From: Pseudomonadota bacterium
GTDB taxonomy: Bacteria > Pseudomonadota > Gammaproteobacteria > Burkholderiales > Rhodocyclaceae
Direction of reading: 5' to 3'
Assembly (NCBI GenBank): GCA_018240785.1
Contig: JAFEFC010000009.1
Coordinates: 1 to 63,673, forward strand
Length of the DNA stretch: 63,673 bases
Shown: positions 55,557 through 63,673 of the stretch, piece by piece
Layout of the letters: each line of letters opens with the position of its first letter
Numbering within the stretch: the stretch's first letter is position 1
Translations under genes and position numbers: made by a program
Notes under the pieces: generated by a model
What the model saw: the letters and a program-made list of their open reading frames with translations, nothing else
The model's database searches: none
Told to the model about the DNA's origin: nothing

Positions 55557-57026
55557 TTACGAGGCCTTCTTCGCGCCCGCCTTCGGCACCGTCAGCATGA
55601 TCGACATGATCGCCACGACCACCATGAAGACGTTGAACATCAGCGCGATGATCGCGGCCTCGCGCACTGCCAGGTTGTCCTGGCGGCCGACGAAGGTGAT
55701 CACGCCTTCCACCCAGGAGACGCTTTCCGGGTTGGCACTGAGGGCGGTGAAGATCGCCGCCGAGATCGCCACACCGAAGGCAGCACCGAGTGAGGAGGCC
55801 ATCTTGTAGATCCCGGCGCCGGAGCCGGCCTGGGACGCGGGGAGGCTGGACAGGGCCGCGTCGGTGGAGGGGGTGGCGTAGAAGGCGAGGCCGACGCCGA
55901 ACAGGGTGTAGCCGATCATCGCCAGGATCTTGTAGTCGGCGAGCAGCAGGTTGGCGGGCGACAGCAGCAGGATGGCCAGGCCGGTGATCAGACAGCCCCA
56001 GATCATCGGCTTGCGGGCACCGAAGCGCTGCAGCAGCTTCTCGCCGACGCGGATGAAGGCGATGATCGCGACCGCATAGCCGAGGGTCAGCGCACCGGCA
56101 TCCTGGGCCGTCATGTTGCCGCCGAGTTGCACGAGTTGCAGCGAGACCAGCAGGGTGCCGGCGACGCCGTTGAGCAGGAAGTTGGAGATCGTGGCGCCAG
56201 TGTAGGTCGAGTTGCGGAACAGCTTGAAATCGACGAAGCCCTGCGCAGCCGTGCTTTCGATGCGGAAGAACAGCGAGCCGAAGACGACGGTGACCGCGAT
56301 CAGGCTGAGGATCAGCGGGCTCGTCCAGCCCAGCTTGTTGCCCTGGGTGACGACGATCTGCAGCGCGACCATGGCGATCATGAAGGTCACCACGCCGGCG
56401 AAGTCGAACTTGTAGTCACCTTTCGACTCGACCTTGCTCTCGGGCGTGCCCTTGATCATCAGCAGGCCGATCACCGACACGACGATGGAGGCGAAGAAGA
56501 TGTAGCGCCAGCCGAAGTTCGCCGTCACCAGGCCGCCGAACAGCGAGCACACGCCCGAACCACCCCACGAACCGATGGACCACAGGCTGACCGCGCGCTG
56601 GCGTGCCGGCCCGTCCCAGTAGGTCTTCACCAGGGCGAGGCTGGCCGGCATGATGCACGCCGCCGACAGGCCCTGCAGCGCACGCCCGACCAGCAGGAAG
56701 GCGGCGGCCAGGTCGCCGGTCGGTGCGAGGCCGATCAGCAGCGAGCCGGCCATGTTGAGGAAGAAGCCGATATTGACGACCTTGACGCGGCCGACGCGGT
56801 CGGCGAGGCCGCCGACGACGACGATGAAGATGCCCGAGAACAGCGCCGTGATCGCCACGGCGATGTTCATCATGCTCGAATCCAGACCGAGCTCGCGCTG
56901 CATGTCAGGGGCGATGTTGAGCGTGGTCTGGGCAAACATCCAGAAGGCGATGACGCCCATGATGATGCCGTAGAGCAGCTTGTCCGTGCCCTGGTATGCC
57001 GGGGCCTGAACGGCGGTTGTGCTCAT
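55557..57026 (-). CDS. MFS transporter, DHA2-type (14 membrane segments)
   Basis: 489 residues with 13-14 hydrophobic segments. GGLADRVGRVKVVNIGFFLNMAG near residues 73-95 holds the loop 2-3 MFS motif, and RALQGLSAACIMPASLALV near 115-133 is the antiporter-type region. It is an inner-membrane exporter or permease of unknown substrate. It is divergent from the LysR gene at 57297, its likely regulator. Confidence 0.9.
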   Translation of the reverse strand: MSTTAVQAPAYQGTDKLLYGIIMGVIAFWMFAQTTLNIAPDMQRELGLDSSMMNIAVAITALFSGIFIVVVGGLADRVGRVKVVNIGFFLNMAGSLLIGLAPTGDLAAAFLLVGRALQGLSAACIMPASLALVKTYWDGPARQRAVSLWSIGSWGGSGVCSLFGGLVTANFGWRYIFFASIVVSVIGLLMIKGTPESKVESKGDYKFDFAGVVTFMIAMVALQIVVTQGNKLGWTSPLILSLIAVTVVFGSLFFRIESTAAQGFVDFKLFRNSTYTGATISNFLLNGVAGTLLVSLQLVQLGGNMTAQDAGALTLGYAVAIIAFIRVGEKLLQRFGARKPMIWGCLITGLAILLLSPANLLLADYKILAMIGYTLFGVGLAFYATPSTDAALSSLPASQAGSGAGIYKMASSLGAAFGVAISAAIFTALSANPESVSWVEGVITFVGRQDNLAVREAAIIALMFNVFMVVVAIMSIMLTVPKAGAKKAS

Positions 57027-57296
57027 GGTTATCTCCTGAAGAAAACCGGTTGAATGGGGGCTACGGGGCGCATCCTATGCTTTCGGGTGAAATCCAAAAG
57101 ACGCCGCATTGACGGGGGTGACAACCAATCGGAATCACAAGCCCCCTGTTGCGATGTGGGTATGCTTGGCGTCGCGCACTGAACTGGGCACACTGCCGAT
57201 CGGCGCTGCGCGTGCATGCGTCCGGCGGCGTGAATCCACGCCGAATGAGGCTATCGTGGCGGGGCATGGTGCTCCGCGCATTGTTGGGCTGCCGCG

Positions 57297-58187
57297 ATGA
57301 AAGACCATCAGTTGAGGGCGCTGCTGCGGGTTGCCGAGTGCGGATCGATCCGCGCCGCGGCGCGAGCGATGAACCTGAGCCAGAGCGCCCTGACCAAGGC
57401 CCTGCACGAGCTGGAGGAAGACATTGGCGCCGAGCTGCTGACGCGCAGCTACAAGGGCATCGAATTCACCCCTGCCGGCGCCGCCCTGCTGACGCATGCG
57501 CGGCTGGCCCTGTCCATCCTGGACAAGGGCGCGGAGGAGGTGAGGCTGCTGAGCGGCAGTGCCCGTTCGCGCGTCGTCCTCGCCGTGACGCCGATGGTGG
57601 GCGCGCGCGTGCTGCCGCGCGTGCTGCGCGAATACGAGCGCCTGCGCCCCGATGCCGAAGTGCAACTGACCGAAGGCCTGCTCACGCAGATCCTGCCGGA
57701 CCTGGTCGAAGGCCGGCTGGATTTAGCCATCGCGGTGGCCAATCCTGACAACCTTCCCTATGAAGTCGCGTTCGAGCGTATCGGCAGTGTGGAGATCACG
57801 CTCGCCGGGCGCATCGGGCATCCGCTCGGCACCCGCACCACCTGGGCGGAGCTGGCCAAGGCGAAGTGGATCATGAACCTCAGCCAGGGCAGCCTGGGGA
57901 ACGCGCTGGAAGAGTGGATGGAGCAGCAGGGTCTGGAGCGGCCGGCGCGCCTGATCCGCTGTGCGTCATCGATGCTGATGCTGGAGCTGATGCAGCGCAC
58001 CGACTATATCGGCCTCGGCCCGGCGGCGCTGTTCCGCGACGAACTCGTCGGCCACGGCATCCAGTGCATCGAGGTCGAACCCTTTCCGCCGCCGATGCCG
58101 CTCGGCCTGCTGCGCCTGCGTGGCATCCCGCTGTCCAGCTCGGCCAAGCCGATGGCGACCCTGCTGGCCCGCTACATGACGGATTGA
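57297..58187 (+). CDS. LysR-family transcriptional regulator
   Basis: 296 residues. The winged helix-turn-helix covers about residues 3-62 (LRALLRVAECGSIRAAARAMNLSQSALTKALHELEEDIG in outline), and the co-inducer domain about 90-290. It is transcribed divergently from the MFS-M20 pair across a 270-nt gap, the standard layout for a local LysR regulator; that gap contains a weak T-N11-A-like imperfect palindrome around 57109-57124. Confidence 0.92.
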   Translation: MKDHQLRALLRVAECGSIRAAARAMNLSQSALTKALHELEEDIGAELLTRSYKGIEFTPAGAALLTHARLALSILDKGAEEVRLLSGSARSRVVLAVTPMVGARVLPRVLREYERLRPDAEVQLTEGLLTQILPDLVEGRLDLAIAVANPDNLPYEVAFERIGSVEITLAGRIGHPLGTRTTWAELAKAKWIMNLSQGSLGNALEEWMEQQGLERPARLIRCASSMLMLELMQRTDYIGLGPAALFRDELVGHGIQCIEVEPFPPPMPLGLLRLRGIPLSSSAKPMATLLARYMTD

Positions 58188-58206
58188 GCGCGTCGGCCGG
58201 GCGGGC

Positions 58207-59748
58207 TCAGCCCATCAGACGGTGCACCTCGAGCGCCAGCACGCTGGCGGCGAGCAGCCCCACCAGCAGCAGCAGCCAGCCCTGGCGCCGCTGCAGGGTC
58301 GCCAGCTCGGCCATCCGGTCCTTCTGTTCGGCGCGATGCCGGGTGGCCTCGATCAGCGCCTGATGCGTCAGCCGCGGCAACTGCGGCAGCGTGCCGGCCC
58401 AGTTCGGCGCCTCCTCGCGCACGCTGCGCACCAGCGCACGCCAGCCCATGCGCTCGTCCATCCAGCGCTCGAGGAAAGGCTTGGCGGTCTTCCACAGGTC
58501 GAGGTCGGGGTCCAACTGGCGGCCCAGGCCCTCGATGTTGAGCAGCGTCTTCTGCAGCAGCACCAACTGCGGCTGCACTTCCATCTCGAAGCGGCGCGCG
58601 GTCTGGAACAGGCGCAGCAGCGTCTTGCCGAAGGAGATCTCCTTCAGTGGACGGTCGAAGATCGGCTCGCACACGGTGCGGATCGCCGCCTCGAATTCGT
58701 CCACGCGAGTATGCGGCGGCACCCAGCCAGCCTCGATGTGCGCCATCGCCACGCGCTTGTAGTCGCGCTTGAAGAAGGCGAGGAAGTTCTGCGCGAGGTA
58801 GTTCTTGTCCACCTCGTTGAGCGTGCCCATGATGCCGAAGTCGAGCGCGATGTAGCGCCCGTCGCCATGCACGAAGATGTTGCCCGGGTGCATGTCGGCA
58901 TGGAAGAAGCCGTCGCGGAACACCTGGGTGAAGAAGATCTCCACCCCGGCGCGCGACAGTGCCGCGAGGTCGGTGCCCTGCGCGCGCAGCACGGCGGTCT
59001 GCGAGATCGGCACGCCGTACATGCGCTCCATCACCATGACCTTGCTGCCGCACCAGTCCCAGTACACCTCCGGGACGATCAGCAGCGGCGAGTCGGTGAA
59101 GTTGCGCCGCAACTGCGAGCAGTTCGACGCCTCGCGCATCAGGTCGAGTTCGTCGTGCAGATACTTGCTGAATTCGGCCACCACTTCGCGCGGCTTCAGG
59201 CGGCGGCCTTCCGGCCAGATCTTCTCCAGCACCGCGGCGGCGACTTCCAGCAGCGCGAGGTCGTGCTCGATGACGCGCTCGATGCCGGGGCGCAGCACCT
59301 TCACCGCCACTTCGGTGCCGTCGGGCAGTTCGGCGAAATGCACCTGCGCCACCGAGGCGGACGCGACCGGCGTGCGCTCGAAGTTGTTGAACACCGCGTC
59401 GACCGGCTTGCCGTAGAAGTTCTGCAGCAGGGCGAGCGCCTGCTCGGTGGGGAAGGGCGGCACGCGATCCTGCAGCAGCGCAAGCTCGTCGGCGAGGTCG
59501 GGCGGCAGCAGGTCGCGCCGCGTCGACAGCATCTGGCCGAACTTGACGAAGATCGGGCCCAGCGACTCCAGCGCACGGCGCAGGCGCACACCACGCGGCT
59601 CCGAGAAGCTGCGCCAGAAGAACACCGCATGCCACACGCGCGCCAGCCGGCCGCTGGAATCGGCGTCGAGGATCATGCGGTCGAGACCGAAGCGCAGGCC
59701 GACGGAGACGATCTTGGCGAGGCGGAGGAGGCGCACGGCGGAAGGCAT
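58207..59748 (-). CDS. ubiB: Ubiquinone biosynthesis kinase-like protein UbiB
   Basis: 513 residues. [26 protein letters not shown] in outline near residues 72-97 contains the KxGQ motif of the ABC1/ADCK/UbiB family, ASASVAQVH is the Ala-rich nucleotide loop and [12 protein letters not shown] supplies the metal-binding Asp. One or two C-terminal membrane segments ([18 protein letters not shown]) anchor it. It is needed for ubiquinone synthesis both with and without oxygen in Escherichia coli, which fits the ubiUVT genes in this window. Confidence 0.94.
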   Translation of the reverse strand: MPSAVRLLRLAKIVSVGLRFGLDRMILDADSSGRLARVWHAVFFWRSFSEPRGVRLRRALESLGPIFVKFGQMLSTRRDLLPPDLADELALLQDRVPPFPTEQALALLQNFYGKPVDAVFNNFERTPVASASVAQVHFAELPDGTEVAVKVLRPGIERVIEHDLALLEVAAAVLEKIWPEGRRLKPREVVAEFSKYLHDELDLMREASNCSQLRRNFTDSPLLIVPEVYWDWCGSKVMVMERMYGVPISQTAVLRAQGTDLAALSRAGVEIFFTQVFRDGFFHADMHPGNIFVHGDGRYIALDFGIMGTLNEVDKNYLAQNFLAFFKRDYKRVAMAHIEAGWVPPHTRVDEFEAAIRTVCEPIFDRPLKEISFGKTLLRLFQTARRFEMEVQPQLVLLQKTLLNIEGLGRQLDPDLDLWKTAKPFLERWMDERMGWRALVRSVREEAPNWAGTLPQLPRLTHQALIEATRHRAEQKDRMAELATLQRRQGWLLLLVGLLAASVLALEVHRLMG

Positions 59749-59821
59749 TCGGCTGCAGGAAAGCGCGGACTTTAGCCGGAAAGCCGCGCGTGGGCAAAGA
59801 GGAGGCTGGCAGCCTATCCGC

Positions 59822-59827
59822 TATAAT
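59822..59827 (+). promoter_or_regulatory. -10 element of the argS promoter
   Basis: A perfect TATAAT lies 28 nt before the argS start in the 107-nt gap to the divergent ubiB gene. No convincing -35 is visible at 17 or 18 bp upstream. Confidence 0.5.
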
Positions 59828-59855
59828 CGCGCGTTTAGTTTCCCTGCCGAGTGCC

Positions 59856-61619
59856 ATGAGCGCCGACCCCAAAGTATTGCTGACCGATCTGCTGAAGGCT
59901 GCGCTGAAGAGCGTGGCGCCGGATCACGCCGACACCGCCATCCTGCTGGAGCGCCCGAAACAGGCGAGCCACGGTGACTTCGCCACCAACCTGGCGCTGC
60001 AACTGGCCAAGCCGCTGAAGCGCAATCCGCGCGAACTCGCCGGTCTGCTGCTGGCCGAGCTGCCGCCCTCGAAGCTGATTGCGAAGACTGAGGTCGCGGG
60101 CGCCGGCTTCATCAACTTCACGCTCGCCGCCGACGCCAAGACGGCGGTGGTGCGCGAGGTGCTGGCGCGGGGCGCCGACTACGGCCGCGGCGCCGCCAAG
60201 GGCGTCAAGGTGCAGGTGGAGTTCGTGTCCGCCAACCCGACCGGCCCGCTGCACGTCGGCCACGGCCGCGGCGCCGCCTACGGCGCGTCGCTGTCGGACG
60301 TGCTCGCCTTCGCCGGCTATGACGTGACGCGCGAATACTATGTGAACGACGCCGGTCGGCAGATGGACATTCTGGCGCTGTCGACCTGGTTGCGCTACCT
60401 CGCCTTCTTCGGCATCGAGATTCCCTTTCCGCCCAACGCCTACCAGGGCGACTACGTCATCGACATGGGCCGCGACATGCGCGACGCCCACGAGGACCGT
60501 TTCGCCAGGGTCACTGCGGATCAGATCCTCGCCGGCACGCCCGGCCTGCCGCCGGCCGAGCGCAAGGACGACGAGGCCAAGCAGCAGCGCGAGGAACACC
60601 TCGACGCGCTGATCGCCAATGCCAAGAAGCTGCTCGGCGACGACTACGGCTGGGTGCATGGTTTCGCGCTCAACGAACAGCTCGGCGACGGCCGCGACGA
60701 CCTCGGCGAATTCGGCGTGCGCTTCGACAAATGGTTCTCCGAACAGAGCCTGTTCGACACCGGCCTGGTCGAGCGCGCGGTGACGCAGCTCGAGAAGCAG
60801 GGCCACCTCTACCTGCAGGACGGCGCCAAGTGGTTCCGCTCCACCGCCTTCGGCGACGAGAAGGACCGCGTCGTGCAGCGCGAGAACGGCCTGTACACCT
60901 ATTTCGCCTCCGACATCGCCTACCACCTCAACAAGTATGAGCGCGGCTTCGACCGCATCATCGACATCTGGGGCGCCGACCACCACGGCTACATCCCGCG
61001 GGTGAAAGGCGCGATCGCCGCCCTGGGGCTCGACCCGGCAAAGCTGGAAGTGGCGCTGGTGCAGTTCGCGGTGCTGTACCGCGACGGACAGAAGACCTCG
61101 ATGTCCACCCGCTCGGGCGAATTCGTCACCCTGCGCGAGCTGCGCAAGGAAGTCGGCAACGACGCCTGCCGCTTCTTCTACGTGCTGCGCAAGTCCGACC
61201 AGCACCTGGATTTCGACCTCGATCTCGCCAAGAGCCAGAGCAATGAGAACCCGGTGTACTACGTGCAGTACGCGCATGCCCGCGTGTGCTCGGTGCTCAA
61301 CCAGTGGGGCGGCGAGGCGGCCGAACTCGCGGCGGCCGACCTCGGCCTGCTGCAGAACGAGCGCGAGCTGGCGCTGTGCGCCCGCCTTGGGACTTTCCCC
61401 GAGCTGGTGCAGAACGCCGCCGCCGACTACGCGCCGCACCAGATCGCCTTCTATCTGAAGGACCTCGCCGCTGACTTCCATAGCTGGTACAACGCCGAGC
61501 GCATGCTGGTCGAGGACGAGGCAGTCAAGCTCGCCCGCCTGGCGCTGGCCGCCGCGGTGCGCCAGGTGCTCGTCACCGGCCTGGCGATGCTCGGCGTGTC
61601 TGCGCCCGAATCGATGTGA
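59856..61619 (+). CDS. argS: Arginine-tRNA ligase
   Basis: 587 residues. An N-terminal Add-1 domain (about 1-100) is followed by the class I catalytic core with SANPTGPLHVGHGRGAAYG near residues 123-141, which holds the HIGH-type motif HVGH. A divergent KMSKS region (GQKTSMSTRSG) and the DALR anticodon-binding domain at the C-terminus follow. The start MSADPKVLLTD fits the family; the longer opening runs through the -10 region. Confidence 0.95.
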   Translation: MSADPKVLLTDLLKAALKSVAPDHADTAILLERPKQASHGDFATNLALQLAKPLKRNPRELAGLLLAELPPSKLIAKTEVAGAGFINFTLAADAKTAVVREVLARGADYGRGAAKGVKVQVEFVSANPTGPLHVGHGRGAAYGASLSDVLAFAGYDVTREYYVNDAGRQMDILALSTWLRYLAFFGIEIPFPPNAYQGDYVIDMGRDMRDAHEDRFARVTADQILAGTPGLPPAERKDDEAKQQREEHLDALIANAKKLLGDDYGWVHGFALNEQLGDGRDDLGEFGVRFDKWFSEQSLFDTGLVERAVTQLEKQGHLYLQDGAKWFRSTAFGDEKDRVVQRENGLYTYFASDIAYHLNKYERGFDRIIDIWGADHHGYIPRVKGAIAALGLDPAKLEVALVQFAVLYRDGQKTSMSTRSGEFVTLRELRKEVGNDACRFFYVLRKSDQHLDFDLDLAKSQSNENPVYYVQYAHARVCSVLNQWGGEAAELAAADLGLLQNERELALCARLGTFPELVQNAAADYAPHQIAFYLKDLAADFHSWYNAERMLVEDEAVKLARLALAAAVRQVLVTGLAMLGVSAPESM

Positions 61620-61634
61620 GCAGCGGAGAGTCCC

Positions 61635-62294
61635 GTGAGTCGTGATCGCAAGCCTGTCCGCAAGCCCGCCCGTCCGCCCGCGCGCAGCGGCGGCGGCACC
61701 CTGATGGGTATCTTCATCGGCCTGATCTTCGGTGCGCTGATCGCCGCCGGTGCGGCCTGGTACTTCACCCGCTCGAATCCCTTCCAGTCGGTGCCCAGCG
61801 CCGCGCCGCGCCCGTCGACGGCGGACCAGCCGCCGGCTGCCCTGCCCGGCAAACCCGGTGACCGGCCGGTAGTGAAACAGGACTTCGAGTTCTACAAGAT
61901 CCTGCCCCAGGGGGACAGCACGCAGGCAGCCGCGCCGCGTCCCGCGCCGGTCGAGAGGGCGCCGGAAAAGACCGCCGAGAAGCCGCAGGTCGACAAGCAG
62001 GCGGCCGACAAGGCGCCGGTTCCGGTGAAGGAAGCTCCGCCCAAGCCGGTCGAGCGTCTCTACTTGCAGATCGGCTCGTTCGAGAATCCTGCCGAAGCCG
62101 ACAACCTGAAGGCGCGCCTCGCGCTGGCCGGCATCGAGGCGAGCGGACAGCGGGTGCAGCTTGCCGACGGGCGCACGGTGCATCGTGTGCGCATCGGGCC
62201 GTTCTCCAGCCCGGAGGAGATGAATCCGGCACGCGCGCGGCTGGCCGAGGCCGGCTTCAACGCGACGGTGAGCCGCGCTGGAACCGCGCAATGA
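61635..62294 (+). CDS. SPOR-domain cell-envelope protein (FtsN-like)
   Basis: 219 residues from a GTG start preceded by GGAGAG. It has a short basic cytoplasmic tail, one membrane segment (LMGIFIGLIFGALIAAGAAWYF, about 26-47), a Pro/Ala/Lys-rich periplasmic linker and a C-terminal SPOR domain (LYLQIGSFENPAEADNLKARLALAGI in outline, about 140-165 onwards) that binds denuded peptidoglycan at the septum. Gene order argS-SPOR-dsbA is widespread in betaproteobacteria. Confidence 0.88.
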   Translation: MSRDRKPVRKPARPPARSGGGTLMGIFIGLIFGALIAAGAAWYFTRSNPFQSVPSAAPRPSTADQPPAALPGKPGDRPVVKQDFEFYKILPQGDSTQAAAPRPAPVERAPEKTAEKPQVDKQAADKAPVPVKEAPPKPVERLYLQIGSFENPAEADNLKARLALAGIEASGQRVQLADGRTVHRVRIGPFSSPEEMNPARARLAEAGFNATVSRAGTAQ

Positions 62295-62382
62295 TTCCTT
62301 ACCCGCGGCGCGGGAACGTCTGTCGCATGAAGCCCGTCTGACGGCCGTTTCCTCGCAGTTCCCAACATCCAAGGAGTACCGC

Positions 62383-63018
62383 ATGAATCGTCGTGACGCC
62401 CTGAAACAGCTCGCCGCGCTTGCCGCCCTCGCTTCGCCCGTCGCCGGCGCGTGGGCCGCGGAGGAAACCTTCCAGGTGCTGAATCCGCCGCAGGCGACGG
62501 ACGACCCGTCGAAGATCGAGGTGGTGGAGTTCTTCCATTACGGCTGCCCGCATTGCCGCAACTTCGATCCGCTGCTCGAGTCCTGGCTGAAGAAGCTGCC
62601 GCAGGATGTCGCCTTCCGCCGCATCCCGGCGATCTGGAACAACCAGCAGCTCGCCGGGCTGGCGCGGCTGTATTACGCCGCCGAGGTCAGTGGCGACCTG
62701 CATGCCCTGCACAGCAAGGTGTTTGCCGCGGTGCAGGACGAGAAGCGTCCGCTGCACACCGAGGCCGGCGTCAGCGAGTGGATCCAGGGCAAGGTGGCCG
62801 ACCCGAAGAAGTTCATGGACGCCTATAAGTCCTTCGGCGTCAATTCCATGCTGCAACGTGCCGACCAGCGCGCGCGCGACATGAAGATCCAGGGCGTGCC
62901 GACGCTGGCGATCGATGGCAAGTTCCTGACTTCGGCGTCGATGGCCGGCAGCCACGAGGCGGCGCTGAAGAAGGCCGACGAGCTGATCGCCCGCGCACGC
63001 CGGGAACGCGCAAAATAA
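62383..63018 (+). CDS. dsbA: Thiol:disulfide interchange protein DsbA
   Basis: 211 residues. A signal peptide (RRDALKQLAALAALASPVAGAWA) is followed by a thioredoxin fold with the active site Cys55-Pro-His-Cys58 in FFHYGCPHCRNF, an inserted helical domain and the cis-Pro loop GVPTLAI. It introduces disulfides in periplasmic proteins. AAGGAGT precedes the ATG. Confidence 0.94.
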   Translation: MNRRDALKQLAALAALASPVAGAWAAEETFQVLNPPQATDDPSKIEVVEFFHYGCPHCRNFDPLLESWLKKLPQDVAFRRIPAIWNNQQLAGLARLYYAAEVSGDLHALHSKVFAAVQDEKRPLHTEAGVSEWIQGKVADPKKFMDAYKSFGVNSMLQRADQRARDMKIQGVPTLAIDGKFLTSASMAGSHEAALKKADELIARARRERAK

Positions 63019-63074
63019 GGCGGCACGCTTGATCAGCGCCGCGGCGACGGCGCGAACGGGGACAGGGAGCATTC

Positions 63075-63512
63075 ATGAGTGACGAAACCAACACCGGCGG
63101 CGGCGAGGCCACCGCCGAACCGGCCAACGCGGACCGTCGTGTGCGCCAGCGTTTCATCGCGCGCCGCCATGGCCGGTCCTGCTTCTGGCTGACGATGGGC
63201 GGCGAGCGCATCGCGCTCAACGACCTGTCGCTGGAGGGCTTCTCCGCGCAGTTGGCGCCAGCGCCGCAGGGCGAGTTCGCCGTCGTGCTGCAACGCGAAG
63301 GCGTGCCCGACGAAATCCACTGCACTGCGATCGTCGTCAACCAGGTGCCAGGCCCTTCCGGCCCAGCCTCCGGCTGCCGCTTCGCCGGCCTGTCGCCCGA
63401 AAACGCCGAGCGCCTGCAGGAGTGGCTCGTCACCCATGTGATCATGAGCGCCACTGTCCGCATCTCCGAGAAGGATGCGCTGATGATCGTGCAGGGGCGC
63501 TCGCTGGTGTGA
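63075..63512 (+). CDS. PilZ-domain protein
   Basis: 145 residues. RRVRQRFIARR near residues 20-30 supplies the RxxxR cyclic-di-GMP-binding motif, and LNDLSLEGFSAQL near 50-62 is the D/NxSxxG counterpart. GCRFAGLSPENAERLQEWL closes the domain. The motif variant (N-D-L-S-L-E-G) is compatible with c-di-GMP binding. A single-domain PilZ of this size often acts as an effector in motility or exopolysaccharide control. GGGAG precedes the ATG. Confidence 0.82.
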   Translation: MSDETNTGGGEATAEPANADRRVRQRFIARRHGRSCFWLTMGGERIALNDLSLEGFSAQLAPAPQGEFAVVLQREGVPDEIHCTAIVVNQVPGPSGPASGCRFAGLSPENAERLQEWLVTHVIMSATVRISEKDALMIVQGRSLV

Positions 63513-63564
63513 GTGGCTGCCAGCTCGGTTTCTGCACTGAAGGTGGGTATTTCTCACGGTGTGC

Positions 63565-63591
63565 TAAAGAAACCGGCGGTCGGGCCGTAGA
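63565..63591 (+). promoter_or_regulatory. Possible sigma-28 (FliA-type) promoter near window end
   Basis: TAAAGAAA (63565-63572), an 11-bp spacer and GCCGTAGA (63584-63591) resemble the TAAAGTTT-N11-GCCGATAA flagellar promoter, with the TAAAG and GCCG cores exact. No gene follows before the window ends, so the target is unknown; a flagellin or other late motility gene would fit. Confidence 0.4.
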
Positions 63592-63673
63592 CATGAACGT
63601 CGGATCGTGAAAGGGTAACGTCCAGTTACAAGATCTTGATTTGAAATAGCACCAAAGTAGTATTCGCGTCGGC

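Noticed and set aside
57109-57124. A LysR operator, TTGAC-N6-GACAA, between the MFS and LysR genes.
   Set aside because: The inverted repeat is imperfect and short, and other positions in the gap fit nearly as well, so it is not listed as a site.

Overview
This is a GC-rich window of roughly 64 kb that looks like the chromosome of a betaproteobacterium of the Rhodocyclales/Zoogloeaceae type (Thauera, Azoarcus or Aromatoleum-like). The assignment is an inference from gene content, protein style and synteny: yqjD/yqjE/yqjK-like genes, argS-SPOR-dsbA, lptB-rpoN-hpf-ptsN-hprK, an O2-independent ubiquinone set (ubiUVT) beside ubiB, and a large DUF3683 FAD/Fe-S oxidoreductase. No rRNA, tRNA, CRISPR array, insertion sequence or prophage was recognised. 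About 59 protein genes fill the window densely.

Layout. (1) 0-3.2 kb: the 3' end of an acetoacetyl-CoA synthetase gene, maiA, then a minus-strand block (DUF883/YqjD-like, YqjE-like, YqjK-like, hypoxanthine phosphoribosyltransferase, DUF1840). (2) 3.4-8.7 kb: a complete branched-chain amino acid type ABC transporter operon (binding protein, two permeases, two ATPases) ending in a hemerythrin-like gene. (3) 8.7-13.8 kb: exonuclease III, pyrE, a periplasmic coiled-coil protein, and a molybdopterin oxidoreductase translationally coupled to a sirtuin. (4) 13.8-23.8 kb: an accessory-looking block with a Uma2 nuclease-like protein, a PEP-CTERM protein, a 2055-residue RTX-type surface or secreted protein, and a SARP/BTAD-like regulator. 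(5) 23.9-36 kb: the 1293-residue FAD/Fe-S oxidoreductase, a PsiF-repeat protein, a degenerate cyclase-FHA fusion, ttcA, a pteridine reductase-like SDR, a MidA-type methyltransferase, a hydrolase, DUF2905, cca and a GST. (6) 36-51.7 kb: NDUFA9-like epimerase and slt, 5-formyl-THF cyclo-ligase, ilvA, then the long minus-strand run recA-recX-lptB-rpoN-hpf-ptsN-hprK, cinA/pgpA/thiL, and ubiU-ubiV-ubiT. (7) 51.7-63.7 kb: a sodium:solute symporter, a TRIC-type channel, an M20 amidohydrolase with an MFS exporter and a divergent LysR regulator, ubiB, argS-SPOR-dsbA, a PilZ protein and, at the very end, a possible sigma-28 promoter for a gene outside the window.

The clearest regulatory sites are a LexA (SOS) box on the -35 region of the recA promoter and a symmetrical FNR/ANR-type palindrome placed like a class II activator site upstream of ubiU. 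The second fits oxygen-independent ubiquinone synthesis being switched on under anaerobiosis in a denitrifier-type organism. The most unusual protein is the giant RTX protein. It contains three consecutive modules, each made of calcium-binding repeats followed by a domain resembling a type I secretion target, yet its true C-terminus is a different, unrecognised domain. No secretion system for it is encoded nearby.
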